The notes beneath the pieces were generated by a model. The model was not told where the DNA came from and ran no database searches. It saw nothing but the letters and a program-made list of their open reading frames with translations. Below, piece by piece: positions 9,821-20,056 of a stretch of 64,000 nucleotides of DNA (its first letter is position 1; every line of letters begins with the position of its first letter). The position numbers were made by a program, and so were the translations under genes. The DNA comes from Spiroplasma floricola 23-6 (lineage in GTDB: Bacteria > Bacillota_I > Bacilli_A > Mycoplasmatales > Mycoplasmataceae): NCBI RefSeq assembly GCF_002813555.1, contig NZ_CP025057.1, positions 496,001 to 560,000 of the forward strand. Direction: 5' to 3'.

Positions 9821-10354
9821 ATGAGAATAATACCTTATGAACTTTATGAATATGCACCAGATTTATCTTTAACTGCTTTAAGAAAAGAGTTTGGAATGCA
9901 TGATTATTGTTTAAATTTAAATTTGAAAAATAAAGCAATGCAACCATTTTTGGATATGGGAAGAAATTATTTTAATTTACTAGTATTTAAATGGAATCAA
10001 GAAATGTTAAAAAGAAATCATTATATAAACACATTTCACTCAAATTATGCTTTAAATACTACTTTTACAGAGGAAAAAACTGATTATCTTTTAATTCTTG
10101 AATGTATTATTCAATGAGAGTTAAAAGACTTTGAACCTTACAATACAAAGTTAAAATGATTTGATATATCTATACAATATTTTCAAAATAGTAGTTTAAA
10201 AAATAAAAAATTTACTTTAACTCAATATAATAGTTTATTAAAATGATACAAAGAAAAATTTATGTGTTTAAATGATTCAAATAAGTTAAAACCTAAAAAT
10301 TTAGATATTAATTTAGTATTGAATTATTTTAAAGAGTTTTTTAGTACATTATAG
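9821..10354 (+). CDS. Possible pyrimidine dimer DNA glycosylase-like (TIGR02328-like) protein
   Basis: 177 aa. It begins M-R-I-I-P-Y-E-L-Y-E-Y-A-P and continues L-T-A-L-R-K-E-F-G; a later segment reads Y-F-N-L-L-V-F-K-W-N-Q-E-M-L-K-R-N-H-Y. This layout recalls the TIGR02328/pyrimidine-dimer glycosylase group (an M-R-x-W ... L-P ... R-E start, then a helix ending E-M-x-x-R-G-Y). The match is from memory and is weak. TGA Trp codons occur in the C-terminal half. AAAGAAG at 9804 is a poor ribosome-binding site. It stands alone between a terminator and the ilvA promoter region. If the assignment fails it is a hypothetical protein. Confidence 0.45.
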
Positions 10355-10415
10355 TTTAAACACTAAAAATGTTTTCTTTTAATAAAAGAGTTTTTATTTT
10401 TTCAAAATATAAAGA

Positions 10416-10432
10416 TTTTTTTTTTTTTTTTT
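10416..10432 (+). repeat. T17 homopolymer upstream of ilvA
   Basis: Seventeen consecutive Ts, immediately followed by ACTAATATAAAGG. TAATAT at 10435-10440 could be a -10 box, with the T run filling the space back to a -35 position near 10412. Length change by slippage would alter promoter spacing. Confidence 0.6.
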
Positions 10433-10446
10433 ACTAATATAAAGGT

Positions 10447-10468
10447 GAAATAGAAAATTTTCTATTTC
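10447..10468 (+). promoter_or_regulatory. Perfect 22-base palindrome before ilvA
   Basis: Half-site GAAATAGAAAA followed at once by its reverse complement, ending 20 bases before the ilvA ATG, just downstream of the putative -10. It is perfectly symmetric with no loop, which fits a dimeric operator better than a terminator; there is no T run after it. The ribosome-binding site GAAAGAAAGGA follows. Confidence 0.5.
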
Positions 10469-10488
10469 GAAAGAAAGGAATCTTATAT

Positions 10489-11730
10489 ATGGAAAAATAT
10501 AATTTACCAAAAGAAAAAATTGAAGAAAGATATGAACAAATTAAACAACATATAAACATAACCCCTATGATATATGCAAATAAATTAAGTATGATTAGTG
10601 GTAATCAAGTATATGTAAAATTAGAGAATTTACAAAAAGCAGGTTCTTTTAAAATAAGAGGAGCCCTATCAAAAATGATGTCAATTAGTAAAGAAGAATT
10701 AAAAAAAGGAGTTGTAGCTGCAAGTGCAGGGAATCACTCACAAGGAGTTGCTTATGCATCTAACTTGTTAAATTGTCCAGCAACAATTGTTATGCCTGAA
10801 ACAGCTCCACTTGCAAAAATCAATGCAACAAAAAATTATGGAGTAGATGTAATATTACATGGTAATTTTTTTGATGACGCTCAAGCAAAAGCATCAGAAA
10901 TTGTAAAAGAAACCAAAAAAACCTTAGTTCACGCATTTAATGATTTAGATGTTATTATGGGACAAGGAACCTTAGGAATTGAAATTTTAGAGCAAGTAAA
11001 AGATGTTGATTATGTTCTAGTTCCAGTTGGAGGAGGAGGAATTCTTTCTGGAATAGCAACATATATCAAACAAGTTAATCCAAATTGTAAATTAATTGGA
11101 GTAGAGTCTGAAAATGTACCTTCGTATTTTGAAGCAAGAAAAACAGGAAAACCACATACTGTGGCAAGTAAGTTATCCATTGCAGATGGAATTGCAGTAA
11201 AAGAAACTGGGGACATTACTTTTAATCTATTAAATAGATATGTAGATGATGTTGTACTAGTTTCTGAACAAGAAGTTGCAGAAACTATTTTATTTTTATT
11301 TGAAAATTGTAAAGTTGTAGCAGAAGGTGCAGGAGCAGTTACATGTGCAGCTGTATTATTTAATAAATTAAACATTACAAATAAAAAAGTTGTTTGTCTT
11401 TTAACTGGTGGAAATATTGACGTTACATCATTTATTAACATAGCAAATAGAGCTTTAATTGCTCAACACAGAAGAGTAATTTTAAAAATAAATGCTCCTA
11501 TTTCAAAAGATCATTTATTAAAAATTACAAATGTATTTGCAAAAAGATTTGTGCAAATACATAGAATAAGTGACTCACAAAATGACAATAAATTAGAAAT
11601 TAACAGAGAAATTATTAAAGTTGTTTGTGATATTAATACAAAAGAAGAATTAAAACTAATAGTTGAGGATTTAGAAGAAATGGGATATGAAATAATGGAC
11701 AAAAAATATATTGAGGAGATAATTAAATAA
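10489..11730 (+). CDS. ilvA: Threonine ammonia-lyase (threonine/serine dehydratase)
   Basis: PLP enzyme of 413 aa that deaminates threonine to 2-oxobutyrate (and often serine to pyruvate). The Schiff-base lysine is Lys55 in G-S-F-K-I-R-G-A. The phosphate-binding glycine loop is V-G-G-G-G-I-L-S-G near residue 185, with A-S-A-G-N-H-S-Q-G-V-A before it. The C-terminal 80 residues are an ACT-like domain (R-V-I-L-K-I-N-A-P-I). The size and single ACT domain fit the catabolic/biosynthetic clade seen in Firmicutes. It overlaps functionally with ridA, one base downstream, whose ribosome-binding site GAGGAG lies in the last ilvA codons. The remaining isoleucine pathway is not in this window, so a degradative role is the simpler reading. 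Confidence 0.93.
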   Translation: MEKYNLPKEKIEERYEQIKQHINITPMIYANKLSMISGNQVYVKLENLQKAGSFKIRGALSKMMSISKEELKKGVVAASAGNHSQGVAYASNLLNCPATIVMPETAPLAKINATKNYGVDVILHGNFFDDAQAKASEIVKETKKTLVHAFNDLDVIMGQGTLGIEILEQVKDVDYVLVPVGGGGILSGIATYIKQVNPNCKLIGVESENVPSYFEARKTGKPHTVASKLSIADGIAVKETGDITFNLLNRYVDDVVLVSEQEVAETILFLFENCKVVAEGAGAVTCAAVLFNKLNITNKKVVCLLTGGNIDVTSFINIANRALIAQHRRVILKINAPISKDHLLKITNVFAKRFVQIHRISDSQNDNKLEINREIIKVVCDINTKEELKLIVEDLEEMGYEIMDKKYIEEIIK

Positions 11731-11731
11731 A

Positions 11732-12106
11732 ATGAAATATATAAAAACTGATAAAGCTCCAAAAGCAATTGGTCCTTATTCTCAAGCTGTTCTTCTAGAC
11801 AATGGAACATTATTTGTTTCAGGACAATTAGGATTAGATCCACAAACTATGGAATTAAAACAAAATATTAATGAACAAACTATACAATCACTTAAAAATA
11901 TAGAAAATATTTTAAATGAAGCAGGATATAAAAAAAATAATATAGCAAAAGTTACTATTTTATTAAAAGATATTAATGATTTTAATACTGTTAATGAAAT
12001 TTATAATTCATTTTTTGAGCAGCATAAACCAGCAAGAAGTACTTTTGCGGTTAAAGAACTACCAAAAAATGGTTTAGTTGAAATAGAAGCAATAGCTTTT
12101 AAATAA
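11732..12106 (+). CDS. ridA: RidA family enamine/imine deaminase
   Basis: 124-aa RidA (YjgF/YER057c/UK114) protein. K-A-P-K-A-I-G-P-Y-S-Q-A at the N-terminus, S-G-Q-L-G-L-D-P in the middle and A-R-S-T-F-A-V near residue 104, including the catalytic Arg, are family marks; the end reads L-P-K-N-G-L-V-E-I-E-A-I-A. RidA hydrolyses the reactive 2-aminoacrylate and 2-aminocrotonate released by PLP dehydratases such as IlvA. Here it starts one base after ilvA, so product and scavenger are made from one message. No TGA codon is used. The next gene begins 4 bases after its stop. Confidence 0.95.
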   Translation: MKYIKTDKAPKAIGPYSQAVLLDNGTLFVSGQLGLDPQTMELKQNINEQTIQSLKNIENILNEAGYKKNNIAKVTILLKDINDFNTVNEIYNSFFEQHKPARSTFAVKELPKNGLVEIEAIAFK

Positions 12107-12110
12107 TCAA

Positions 12111-13769
12111 TTGAGACAAGAAGAAGCCTTAGGGTTTGTTCAAGAAAATGAATTATATTTAAATAAGAATACTGATACTTTGTATAAATACAGTGAAATC
12201 AAAAACAATATTAATTATTTCTACAAGTGTGAATTAAAATATTTAAGAGAAAGATATATTAAAAAAGTAATTTCAAAAGAAGAGTATCTATCAATTAAAG
12301 CCAAATTAAAAGAAGTAGTTAAAAACTACAATGATAAAATTAATATAATTTTAGATTATACTTATTCATTATCTCTTGATGCTTTTAATAAAGGAAATGA
12401 GTTAAAAGATAAAATAGATTATGTACAGCTAAAAAAACAATATGAAGATGAAATTGATGAGATTAAAAAAGAAATAATATTGGATTCTGAAAGAAAGCAA
12501 AAAATTAAATTAGTTAAAAATAATTATGCTACTTATAAAAAAAATATTTCTTCCAAAGTAATTAAATTAATAGGAATAATTATGGTACCTTTATTTCTTT
12601 TATCTGCTTTATTGTTAAATTATTTATATTATTTTGAAAAAGCAAATAATGGTAAAGAGTTTGACTTTAAAGATTCAAATCATTTAGTGGCTTTTATAAC
12701 AGTAATAATAGGTTGTCTTTTAATATTAGGTTTTCTTGCATTTATGTCGATATTTACGATCAAAAGATTATTTTTAGATAAACAAGAAAATTTATTTGTA
12801 GTTTCAACAATTGGAGGTGTTGGAAGTTTTACAGATACTATTGGTGTTGGAAGTTTTGCAGTAACAGTTGCTCTTTTAAATGCAACTGATTCTGTAAAAG
12901 ATATTAAAAAACTTCCAGGTACTTTAAATATGGGTCTTGCAATTCCAAATCTATTTGCAGGAACTTTATTTGTAAGTGCAATTGAAGTTGAACTAGCAAC
13001 TTTAATATCTTTAATAATTGCTGCAATGTTTGGAGCATTTGTAGGAGCAAAACTTGTTAATAAAGTTAATAAAGCTTTTGTTGCAATTTTCGTGTCAATA
13101 TGTCTTGCCATTGCAGGATTATTGATGATGTTAGCTCAACTTAAAGTTATTGGAAATGTTGAAGGTTCAAAAGATTTACCAAATGGGTTGGAAGGTTGAA
13201 AAATTTATGTAGGAGCTATTAGTTTCTTTGTAATTGGGGGACTTCAAAGTTTTGGTGTAGGTCTTTATGCTCCAGCTTTAGCAATAATTTCTTTATTAGG
13301 AATGAATATTGCAGCTGCTTTTCCAATTATGACTTGTGCTGCTGGTTTTTCAATTCCAACAACTGCATGAACTTTCCACAAAAATAATGATTATTGTCCA
13401 AAAGTAAGTTATGGATTAATGTTAGGGGGAGTTATTGGTACAATTGTAGCATTTTGTACAGTATTTGTAGGTATTCAGGGAGGTGCTGGTCTTGAAATGT
13501 CAACATTTACTTGATACTTAAAATGATTTGCAATAGCTGTTATGTATTATGCTTCAACAATGTTAATGCTAAAATTCATTAAATTAATTAAGGAAAAAGA
13601 TAAAGAAAAAGTAGTTGAAAAAACATATGAAAATTTCTTTGAACAACAAGACTCCATGAAAAAAATTGAATATGAATTAAAAGAAATTTCTATGATTAAA
13701 GATATTAACTTAGATAATCTGAAAAAAACTTTAGAATCTAAAAAAATAAAACTTCATAAATGAAATTAA
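12111..13769 (+). CDS. TauE/SafE-like membrane transporter with a charged N-terminal extension
   Basis: 552 aa. Residues 1-150 are hydrophilic and helical (Lys/Glu/Tyr-rich, coiled-coil-like). From about residue 151 there are eight or more membrane segments. The stretch S-T-I-G-G-V-G-S-F-T-D-T-I-G-V-G-S-F and the later second-half repeat (G-G-L-Q-S-F-G-V-G-L-Y-A-P-A-L) are typical of TauE/SafE carriers, which move sulfite, sulfoacetate or other small anions. The start is TTG 12111, the only plausible initiator in the open frame; no clear ribosome-binding site precedes it, so coupling to ridA (4 bases upstream) is likely. A short charged tail follows the last helix. Its place after ilvA-ridA suggests export of a product such as 2-oxobutyrate, which is an inference. 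Confidence 0.72.
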
Positions 13770-13776
13770 ATTTTGT

Positions 13777-13808
13777 AAAAAACTCTACTTTAAAAAGTAG
13801 AGTTTTTT
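13777..13808 (+). terminator. Terminator of ilvA-ridA-tauE
   Basis: Perfect stem AAAAAACTCTACTT ... AAGTAGAGTTTTTT with a four-base loop and terminal Ts. Confidence 0.9.
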
Positions 13809-14102
13809 GTTTATTATCCATTGTATTAACTACAAAAAAATGTTATTCAAATTAAAAGTAAAATATACAAAGTATTGTATGTTTTCAACTCTAAATTGTT
13901 ACATATAACAAAATTTACTATAAATAAAAGTCCAATAATTTATTATTAAAAATTAGCTTAGAAGGTTAAATAAAAAAACAAAATAGAAAATAATATTATT
14001 TATTTTAAGCTCAATAACTATGTATATATTTTTAAAATTTTAAGAATTTAGATATATTTTATTTTTAAAAAATATGTTATTTTATTAAAAGAGGAAAATC
14101 AA
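13809..14102. other. AT-rich intergenic region
   Basis: About 290 bases, very AT-rich, between the terminator and the chitinase gene. I see no open frame with a ribosome-binding site, no tRNA and no strong hairpin. It must hold the chitinase promoter, but no clear consensus pair stands out; AGAGG at 14090 is the ribosome-binding site. Confidence 0.6.
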
Positions 14103-15410
14103 ATGAAAAAATTATTAAGTTTTATATCTACAGTATCACTAATAGTTTCAACTTCAAATAGTGTTATTTCTTGTGGTGTTTTGGATGGTAATAACAATAA
14201 AAAAATAAGTTTATCATCTGTTATTTTAAACTCAAATTTAGATAAAATTGCAAATAATTCTGCAAGTACAATTTTAGCTACAGTTAAATTAAAAAACTCT
14301 CAATTTGAAACAGAACATGTTCAATTAACTAATATAACAAAAACAACTGCAACTATTGTAAGCAAAAATGATGGTTATTATATTGGAAATGTCACTGTTA
14401 CTTTTACTATTAAAGAAGAAAATATAGAGCAAATAGATAAAGTATTAGTTGGTTACTATTATGATTGAGGAGGAACTGGCCAAGTAAAACCAAGTTTTCA
14501 AGAACTTGCAAATACAAGATATAACGTAATTGATGTTTCTTTCTTATATTCAAGTTCAGCATATCAAATGCCTATTTATCAACCCATAAATGCATATGAA
14601 GTAAAAGAGGGAATCAAATTATTACACTCAAAAGGCAAAAAAGTTCTTATTTCAATGGGTGGAGCTACAGGAAGCGAAATGAGATTTAGAACTGATCAAA
14701 AAGATCAATTAAAAAATACTATTCTTTCAGTTGTAAATGATTATGGATTTGATGGACTGGATATTGACTGAGAAGGTGGATGTTTATCTGATAGAATAAG
14801 TCAAAAAGTAACAATTGATGCACTAAAGGAAATTAAAGATGCTAATTTTGACTTTATTATAACTATGGCTCCAGAAATGCCATATTTAAAAAATAATACA
14901 GAAGATGGTTCAAAAGGAAGTTATATTCCATTTTTAAAAGGATTAGATAAATATTATAATTGAATTAATCCTCAATTTTATAATGGCTGAGCTTTTGGGA
15001 CTTATGTTGAACAAGAAGAAGCTAAAAAATTTAATTTACCTTATTTAAGCAATATTTCAAATGATGATTTAGAACATAGAGCAGAATTTTACTATATGAT
15101 GACAAAGTATATGACAACAACTTATAGTTCAAATAATGATTTTTATCTAATAAATCCTGAAAGATTTGTTTTAGGAGCTTCTACAAATGAATTGGCTGGT
15201 AGAGGCGCTGCAACTGAAGAAGCTATTAAAAAATCATATCAATGATTGAGTGAAGATGGAATATATACAAAAGGTCTTATGACCTGAGCTGTAAATTATG
15301 ATGTTTATGAAGGTACTTTAATAATAAATGGCCAAGTAGTTAATTGAAAAAAATGAAGTTATGAATCATGATTTAATGAAACTCATGGAAAAGAAAATAA
15401 AAGTAAATAA
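14103..15410 (+). CDS. GH18 chitinase-like surface lipoprotein
   Basis: 435 aa. A prolipoprotein signal peptide ends at Cys24 (V-I-S-C). Residues about 30-110 resemble the Ig-like N-terminal repeat common in lipoproteins of this group. The GH18 barrel follows (V-L-V-G-Y-Y-Y-D-W from about residue 115), with L-I-S-M-G-G at about 183 and the catalytic signature D-G-L-D-I-D-W-E at 217-224, whose last Glu is the acid. Downstream blocks M-A-P-E and Q-F-Y-N also fit the fold. The enzyme should face outward and cut chitin or related GlcNAc polymers. No chitin-binding module is visible. pepF starts 39 bases downstream on the same strand. Confidence 0.88.
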
Positions 15411-15449
15411 TCAATATTTTTAGTGTATAAATTATTTTAGGTGATAAAA

Positions 15450-17258
15450 ATGAAAAGAAAAGAAGCTGAAAGTAAATACAAGTGAAATCTAATTGATCTT
15501 TATAAAACAGATGAAGAATTTTTTAAAGACCTTGACTTATACATTAAAAAAAATAAAGAATTGTTAAAATATAAAACCAGTTTGAATACAAAAACTGGTT
15601 TTCTTGGTTTATTAAGAGATTCAATAGTAATTGAAAGTTATATTTCAAAGATAAATCATTTTTTAAAACTTTTATATGTGGAGCAAAAAAATGAAAGATT
15701 AATTAATCTTGAATCAATTTATAGTAAAAAAATGCAACAATTTGATGGTAAATTTTCATGAATAAATGAGGAAATTAAAAATGTTGGAGAAAAACAAATA
15801 TTGGAATGATTGCAAACTGATGAAAAGTTAAAATATTATTCAAAAAGTTATAAAGATTTTTTTAAACATATAAAGTATTTGCTTCCTCAAAGAGAAAGAG
15901 AATTAATTTCAAAAGTATCTAATTCAAGTTCTATAATTTATGAAATGTATGAAATAATGAAATTTAAAGATAATGAAGAAAAAGTATTAGACTACAAAGA
16001 TAAAAAATATATTGTGAATCAAAAACTGCTTTCAGATTTATTTTCTCACTCAGATCCAATAAAAGATCAAGAACTTAGAGCTTTATGTAGTTTAAAATAT
16101 AATGAAAATAATAATATTAAAAAACATAGTTTTGCAAAAGTTTTTGAATCTATTATAAAAGAAGAGATTGAATCTGCTCAAATTATTGGCATGAAAAGCT
16201 TTAAAGAGAATTTTTTTGATGATGATGATTTCTCTTTTCAAGATTTTCTAAATTTATTAAGTTTTACTTCTAAAAACTCTAAGGTTTTTTATAGTTATTA
16301 TCAAATTATAAAAGACTATTTAAAATTAGAAAAATTTTATGGTACTGATTCTAATTTAGAACTTGTTAAAGTTGAAAAAAGAAGTTATTCAGTAGAAGAT
16401 GCAAAAAATATAATTAGAAATTCACTGAAAGTTTTAGGAGAAGAATATATCTCTAATTTGGAATATTGTTGATCAGATAATAAAATTGATTATTTTGAAG
16501 ATAAAAATAAATCAACTGGAGCTTTTACTGTAAATAGTTATACTTATGATTCACTTATTGCAATGAATTTTACAAATGATATAGATTCTATTTCAACTCT
16601 TGCTCACGAAATTGGTCATGCAGTTCATAATTTATTTGCTAAACAAAATCAACCAAGACCTTTAAATGGTTTTTCAAATATGATTGCAGAAGTGGCATCA
16701 ACATTTAATGAGCATTTATTATTTGATTATTTATTGAAAAATGAAAAAAATGAAAATAAAAAATTAAAGTTAATTCAGAATAGAATAGAATTTATTTTTA
16801 ATAATTTTTTTTCAGCTATTGCTGATGCAGAATTTGAATTTCAATGTTATCAAGAAAGTGAAAAGGGTACAGTATTAACACTTGATAAAATATCTGAAAT
16901 TGTAAAGGAATCAAATAGAAAAATTTTGGGCAAATCAATTTTTGATAAATTCAATCCTGAAAGTTATAAATTTAGTTGAATATCTATTTCTCATTTATTT
17001 GAACAGCCATTTTATATCTATAAATATGCTGTTTCTATTGCAGTTTCATTTAAATTATATTCAGAATTTAAAAAGACAAATAATTCAGAACAAATAATAA
17101 ACTTTTTAAAAGAAGGGGGAAATTTAGAAATAACTAAATTGTTTCTAAAGTATGGTTTTGATTGTAAAGATGAAAATTCTTATAAAGATATAATTAATGA
17201 AGCTAATAGTTTAGTTAAAGACTTTGAAAAATTATTATTAAAAAAACAACTTAATTAA
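15450..17258 (+). CDS. pepF: Oligoendopeptidase F (M3 family)
   Basis: Cytoplasmic zinc metallopeptidase of 602 aa that cleaves short peptides. The zinc-binding and catalytic H-E-I-G-H motif is at residues 386-390, with the third ligand Glu in I-A-E-V-A-S-T-F-N-E-H about 27 residues later. The N-terminal S-K-Y-K-W-N-L-I-D-L-Y is the M3B start signature. Length matches PepF of Firmicutes. ATG 15450 follows TTTTAGGTGAT. Several Trp residues use TGA. A perfect hairpin at the stop codon ends it, and the next gene runs in the opposite direction. Likely recycles imported peptides to amino acids. Confidence 0.95.
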
Positions 17259-17271
17259 AAGTTGTTTTTTT
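17241..17271. terminator. Bidirectional terminator between pepF and the minus-strand gene
   Basis: Perfect 12-base stem AAAAAACAACTT ... AAGTTGTTTTTT with a six-base loop, T-rich in both directions. It overlaps both stop codons. Confidence 0.85.
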
Positions 17272-17965
17272 AATATACATTTGATAAAAATCTTGAGTAA
17301 TATCTAGTAATTGAATTTGAAAATACTATTATTTCAATTGATAAAATATTGATATCTATTAAATTTTGTTCAGCTATCTTATTTTTTTTCTTTAACATTC
17401 TACAATATTTCATAATTTCTCTAACAACAAAATCTATATTTGTAATTACTTCTTTACTTGAGAAAACTTTTTCTGATAGCAAATCAATATATTCATCTTT
17501 TTTTATAATTTTAGAAACTTCTTTTCTAAATAATTCAAAGTATTTCATAATGCAATCATTGACTAGTTCCAAAGCATATTCTTGTTTTTTGCCAATATTT
17601 TTATTTTCAATATCGTTAAAATAAACACATAATAACTCTATTGATTTTGCTCATCCAAGAAGTGAAACATAATCAACAATTAATTTATGAAATTTTGATA
17701 ATAATCTCAAATTTGAGTTTATTAATTTAAACTTTTGATTATAAAAGTTTGAATAGTTATCTATTTGCTGAAAAAATTCGATATATTTGTTATAGTCAGT
17801 TGTATATTCAAGTTTAAAATTATCGAGATTTTTATTAAATTTAATCAACCAAATTTTAAGTCTTTTAACATTTTTTTTAATATCCTTTTCTCAATAGGGA
17901 CTAACATTTTTTAAATTATTAATATCTTTTTCACTTATTTTAAAGGGTTTAAAATTATTAATCAT
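17270..17965 (-). CDS. Hypothetical helical protein, divergent from 18036
   Basis: 231 aa, read from ATG at 17963-17965 with TGA read as Trp at two or more internal sites; a standard-code reading breaks it into pieces. It is predicted to be all alpha-helical, rich in Lys, Ile, Asn, Phe and Tyr, without signal peptide or clear membrane helix. The ribosome-binding site is weak (AGAAAG). It faces 18036 across a 70-base divergent promoter region, and both proteins have nearly the same length and similar composition, which suggests an old duplication. I recognise no family. Confidence 0.7.
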
Positions 17966-18035
17966 TTTATCAAACTTTCTATAAATTGATATTTTTATTA
18001 TATATTAATAATATACAAAGAAAAGGAATACTTTT

Positions 18036-18728
18036 ATGCTTGGCAAATATGAGTTTAAAAAAGAAGAAATTGAAGAAGTATTTATTTTTTTTGAACCTGC
18101 TGTTCATACAATTCGTGTTTTATTAGATGAACAATGAAAGCTGATGAATCATTATAATTTATTAGATAAGGATTTTTTAAAAATATTTAATTTCTTTAAT
18201 AACATGCAATATTTAGATCAATTCAACGAAGGAAAAGATTTAATTGCTTTTTATTATAATGATTTTTGAAATATATTAATAAATCTTAATAAAAGTCAAA
18301 TAGTGGATAGACATAGATTTTGACCTAATATAATTTCAATTTTTCAGATGTCAAAATTATTAGATAGATGAATTAAGATTAGTTATGATAATTTAAAAAA
18401 AGGGAAAAAAATATTGAATATTAAAGATTGTTTAAACGACACTAAAAATATTATTACAAATTATTATAAACACTTAAAAGAAGCTGAAAAAGACTTATTT
18501 TTTAATAAAAAAATAAACTCAGTTTTGTATTTATTTGAAAATTCAAATAATTTTGAGAATATGGAAAAATGTGCAGAGCTAATTTTAGAAACTATAGAAG
18601 AAAAACAAATAAATAATAATAAAATTCACAATATTTTTGAACCCGATTCACAAGATTATTGAAATACATTTAATATTCTTACAAGAATATCTATTTTATC
18701 TAGTTTCGCAATTTTATTAAAAAATTAA
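18036..18728 (+). CDS. Hypothetical helical protein, divergent partner of 17270
   Basis: 230 aa from ATG 18036 after AAAAGGA. It has several in-frame TGA Trp codons, no signal peptide and no membrane helix, and is helical and charged in the middle (residues 110-175). Start F-K-K-E-E-I-E-E and the end N-I-L-T-R-I-S-I-L-S-S-F-A can be laid against the partner's K-I-S-E-K-D-I-N-N and N-I-L-S-I-E-I-I-V-F, a weak resemblance seen by eye only. No recognised domain. Followed by 150 bases of AT-rich spacer. Confidence 0.7.
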
Positions 18729-18879
18729 ATAATTTTAAATTAATTTAAAAATCTCTATTTAAGCTTATTAACAAATAAACAATTAAATGCTTTTACATAG
18801 CCTAATATAATGTGATGCTTTATATTTACCCCTAATTTTGTTATAATAATTAATATTGAATCTTAAGGGAGATAAAAAT

Positions 18880-19992
18880 ATGCAAGTAAAAAAAATTATA
18901 GCTAAAAATTTCTTAAATCCAGGAGAGCAAACTTTTATTTTTAATGATGAACAAATTTTAACCCATGGTGTATATAATGATGCAAATGAAGTTTTAATAA
19001 TAAATGATTTAATAAACGGTTCTTGATTTAATTCAACTATGAGTTTTGAAAAATATTATCCAAAATTTGCAAAAAAATTAAAAGGAAACGAGATGGATTT
19101 CCAAATTGATGCTTTATTTGTATTAACTGATGAAGAATTAGAGCAATTTAACAAAATTCTTAAAGGTCTTGGAGTTGCAAGACCACACAAATCAAAATTA
19201 TATTATTATTCAATTAAATGTATATTTCCATTTATTTTCCCAATAGTTACTGTAGTTCCTGCAGAATTTGAAGATGAAAAAATAATAGGAATTGGAAATC
19301 ATTATGAAAAATTCTTTAGAGCAAATTTAACTAAAAGAGATATTTTAAGTACAATGGGTATTTTTGCTGTAGGAAAAATTAGAGAAAAATATTTTGAATT
19401 TAAAGATATTGAAGTAAGTGAAGAGGACAAATTAACTTATAGAAACTTTTTAGATGTAATTAAAGCAGTATATCAATATGATGAAGAATTTATTAGAAAA
19501 TTTGGTCAAGCAATTTACAGTATTGATGATGGAGATATTATCAATTATGCTGATGAATATGAGTTCTTTTTGAAAAATAAATATTTTAATGATTTTTTAG
19601 ATACAATTCCTTTATTTAGAGAAGAACCGATATTTAGAGATTATTTTTCAAAACTTTTATATGATATTTATTTGATAGATATTAAATGAATCTATTCAGT
19701 TAGAACTTTAAATAATATTGTTGAACTTAGACAAAATGTATTTGATAATTATTGTGAAAGAGCATATTACTCAGAAGAATTAATAAACTTTTTTAATGTT
19801 AAATTTAAGCTAAATAAAAAGTTATTTAACTATATTGCTCCAACAAATCAATTTAGAAGAAATATAAACATGGACAAAACACTTATTTATAAGGATGAAC
19901 CAAAAATAACATCAATCTTTGAAAAGGGCGCAGTTGATCCAAAAATTATTAGACCAAAAGAAGTAAAAACATTTAAAAAAAGAAGAAGATAA
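18880..19992 (+). CDS. Hypothetical protein, 370 aa
   Basis: ATG 18880 follows AAGGGAGA. The protein is soluble, with alternating beta and helix segments and no signal peptide or membrane helix. Residues 1-50 are beta-rich (V-K-K-I-I-A-K-N-F-L-N-P-G-E-Q-T), residues 80-150 contain a hydrophobic strand pair (F-P-F-I-F-P-I-V-T-V-V-P), and the last 35 residues are basic, ending F-K-K-R-R-R. The basic tail suggests nucleic-acid or membrane contact, an inference. It is 64 bases upstream of the SEC-C-like gene on the same strand, with no terminator seen between, so they may be cotranscribed. I do not recognise the family. Confidence 0.7.
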
Positions 19993-20056
19993 ATTATAGA
20001 TAAATAATTAGGAACTATTGTTCATAGTTTATCTATTTTTTTTATGGGGAATTATT

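Noticed and set aside
11010-11441. Minus-strand open frame inside ilvA
   Set aside because: Complement of a well-supported conserved gene; no ribosome-binding site and implausible composition.
12680-13111. Minus-strand open frame inside the TauE-like gene
   Set aside because: Shadow of conserved membrane segments on the plus strand.
20018-20056. Upstream TTG start giving the SEC-C-like protein a hydrophobic N-terminus
   Set aside because: It lies before the GGGGA site that serves ATG 20057; the hydrophobic residues come from a T-rich intergenic stretch.
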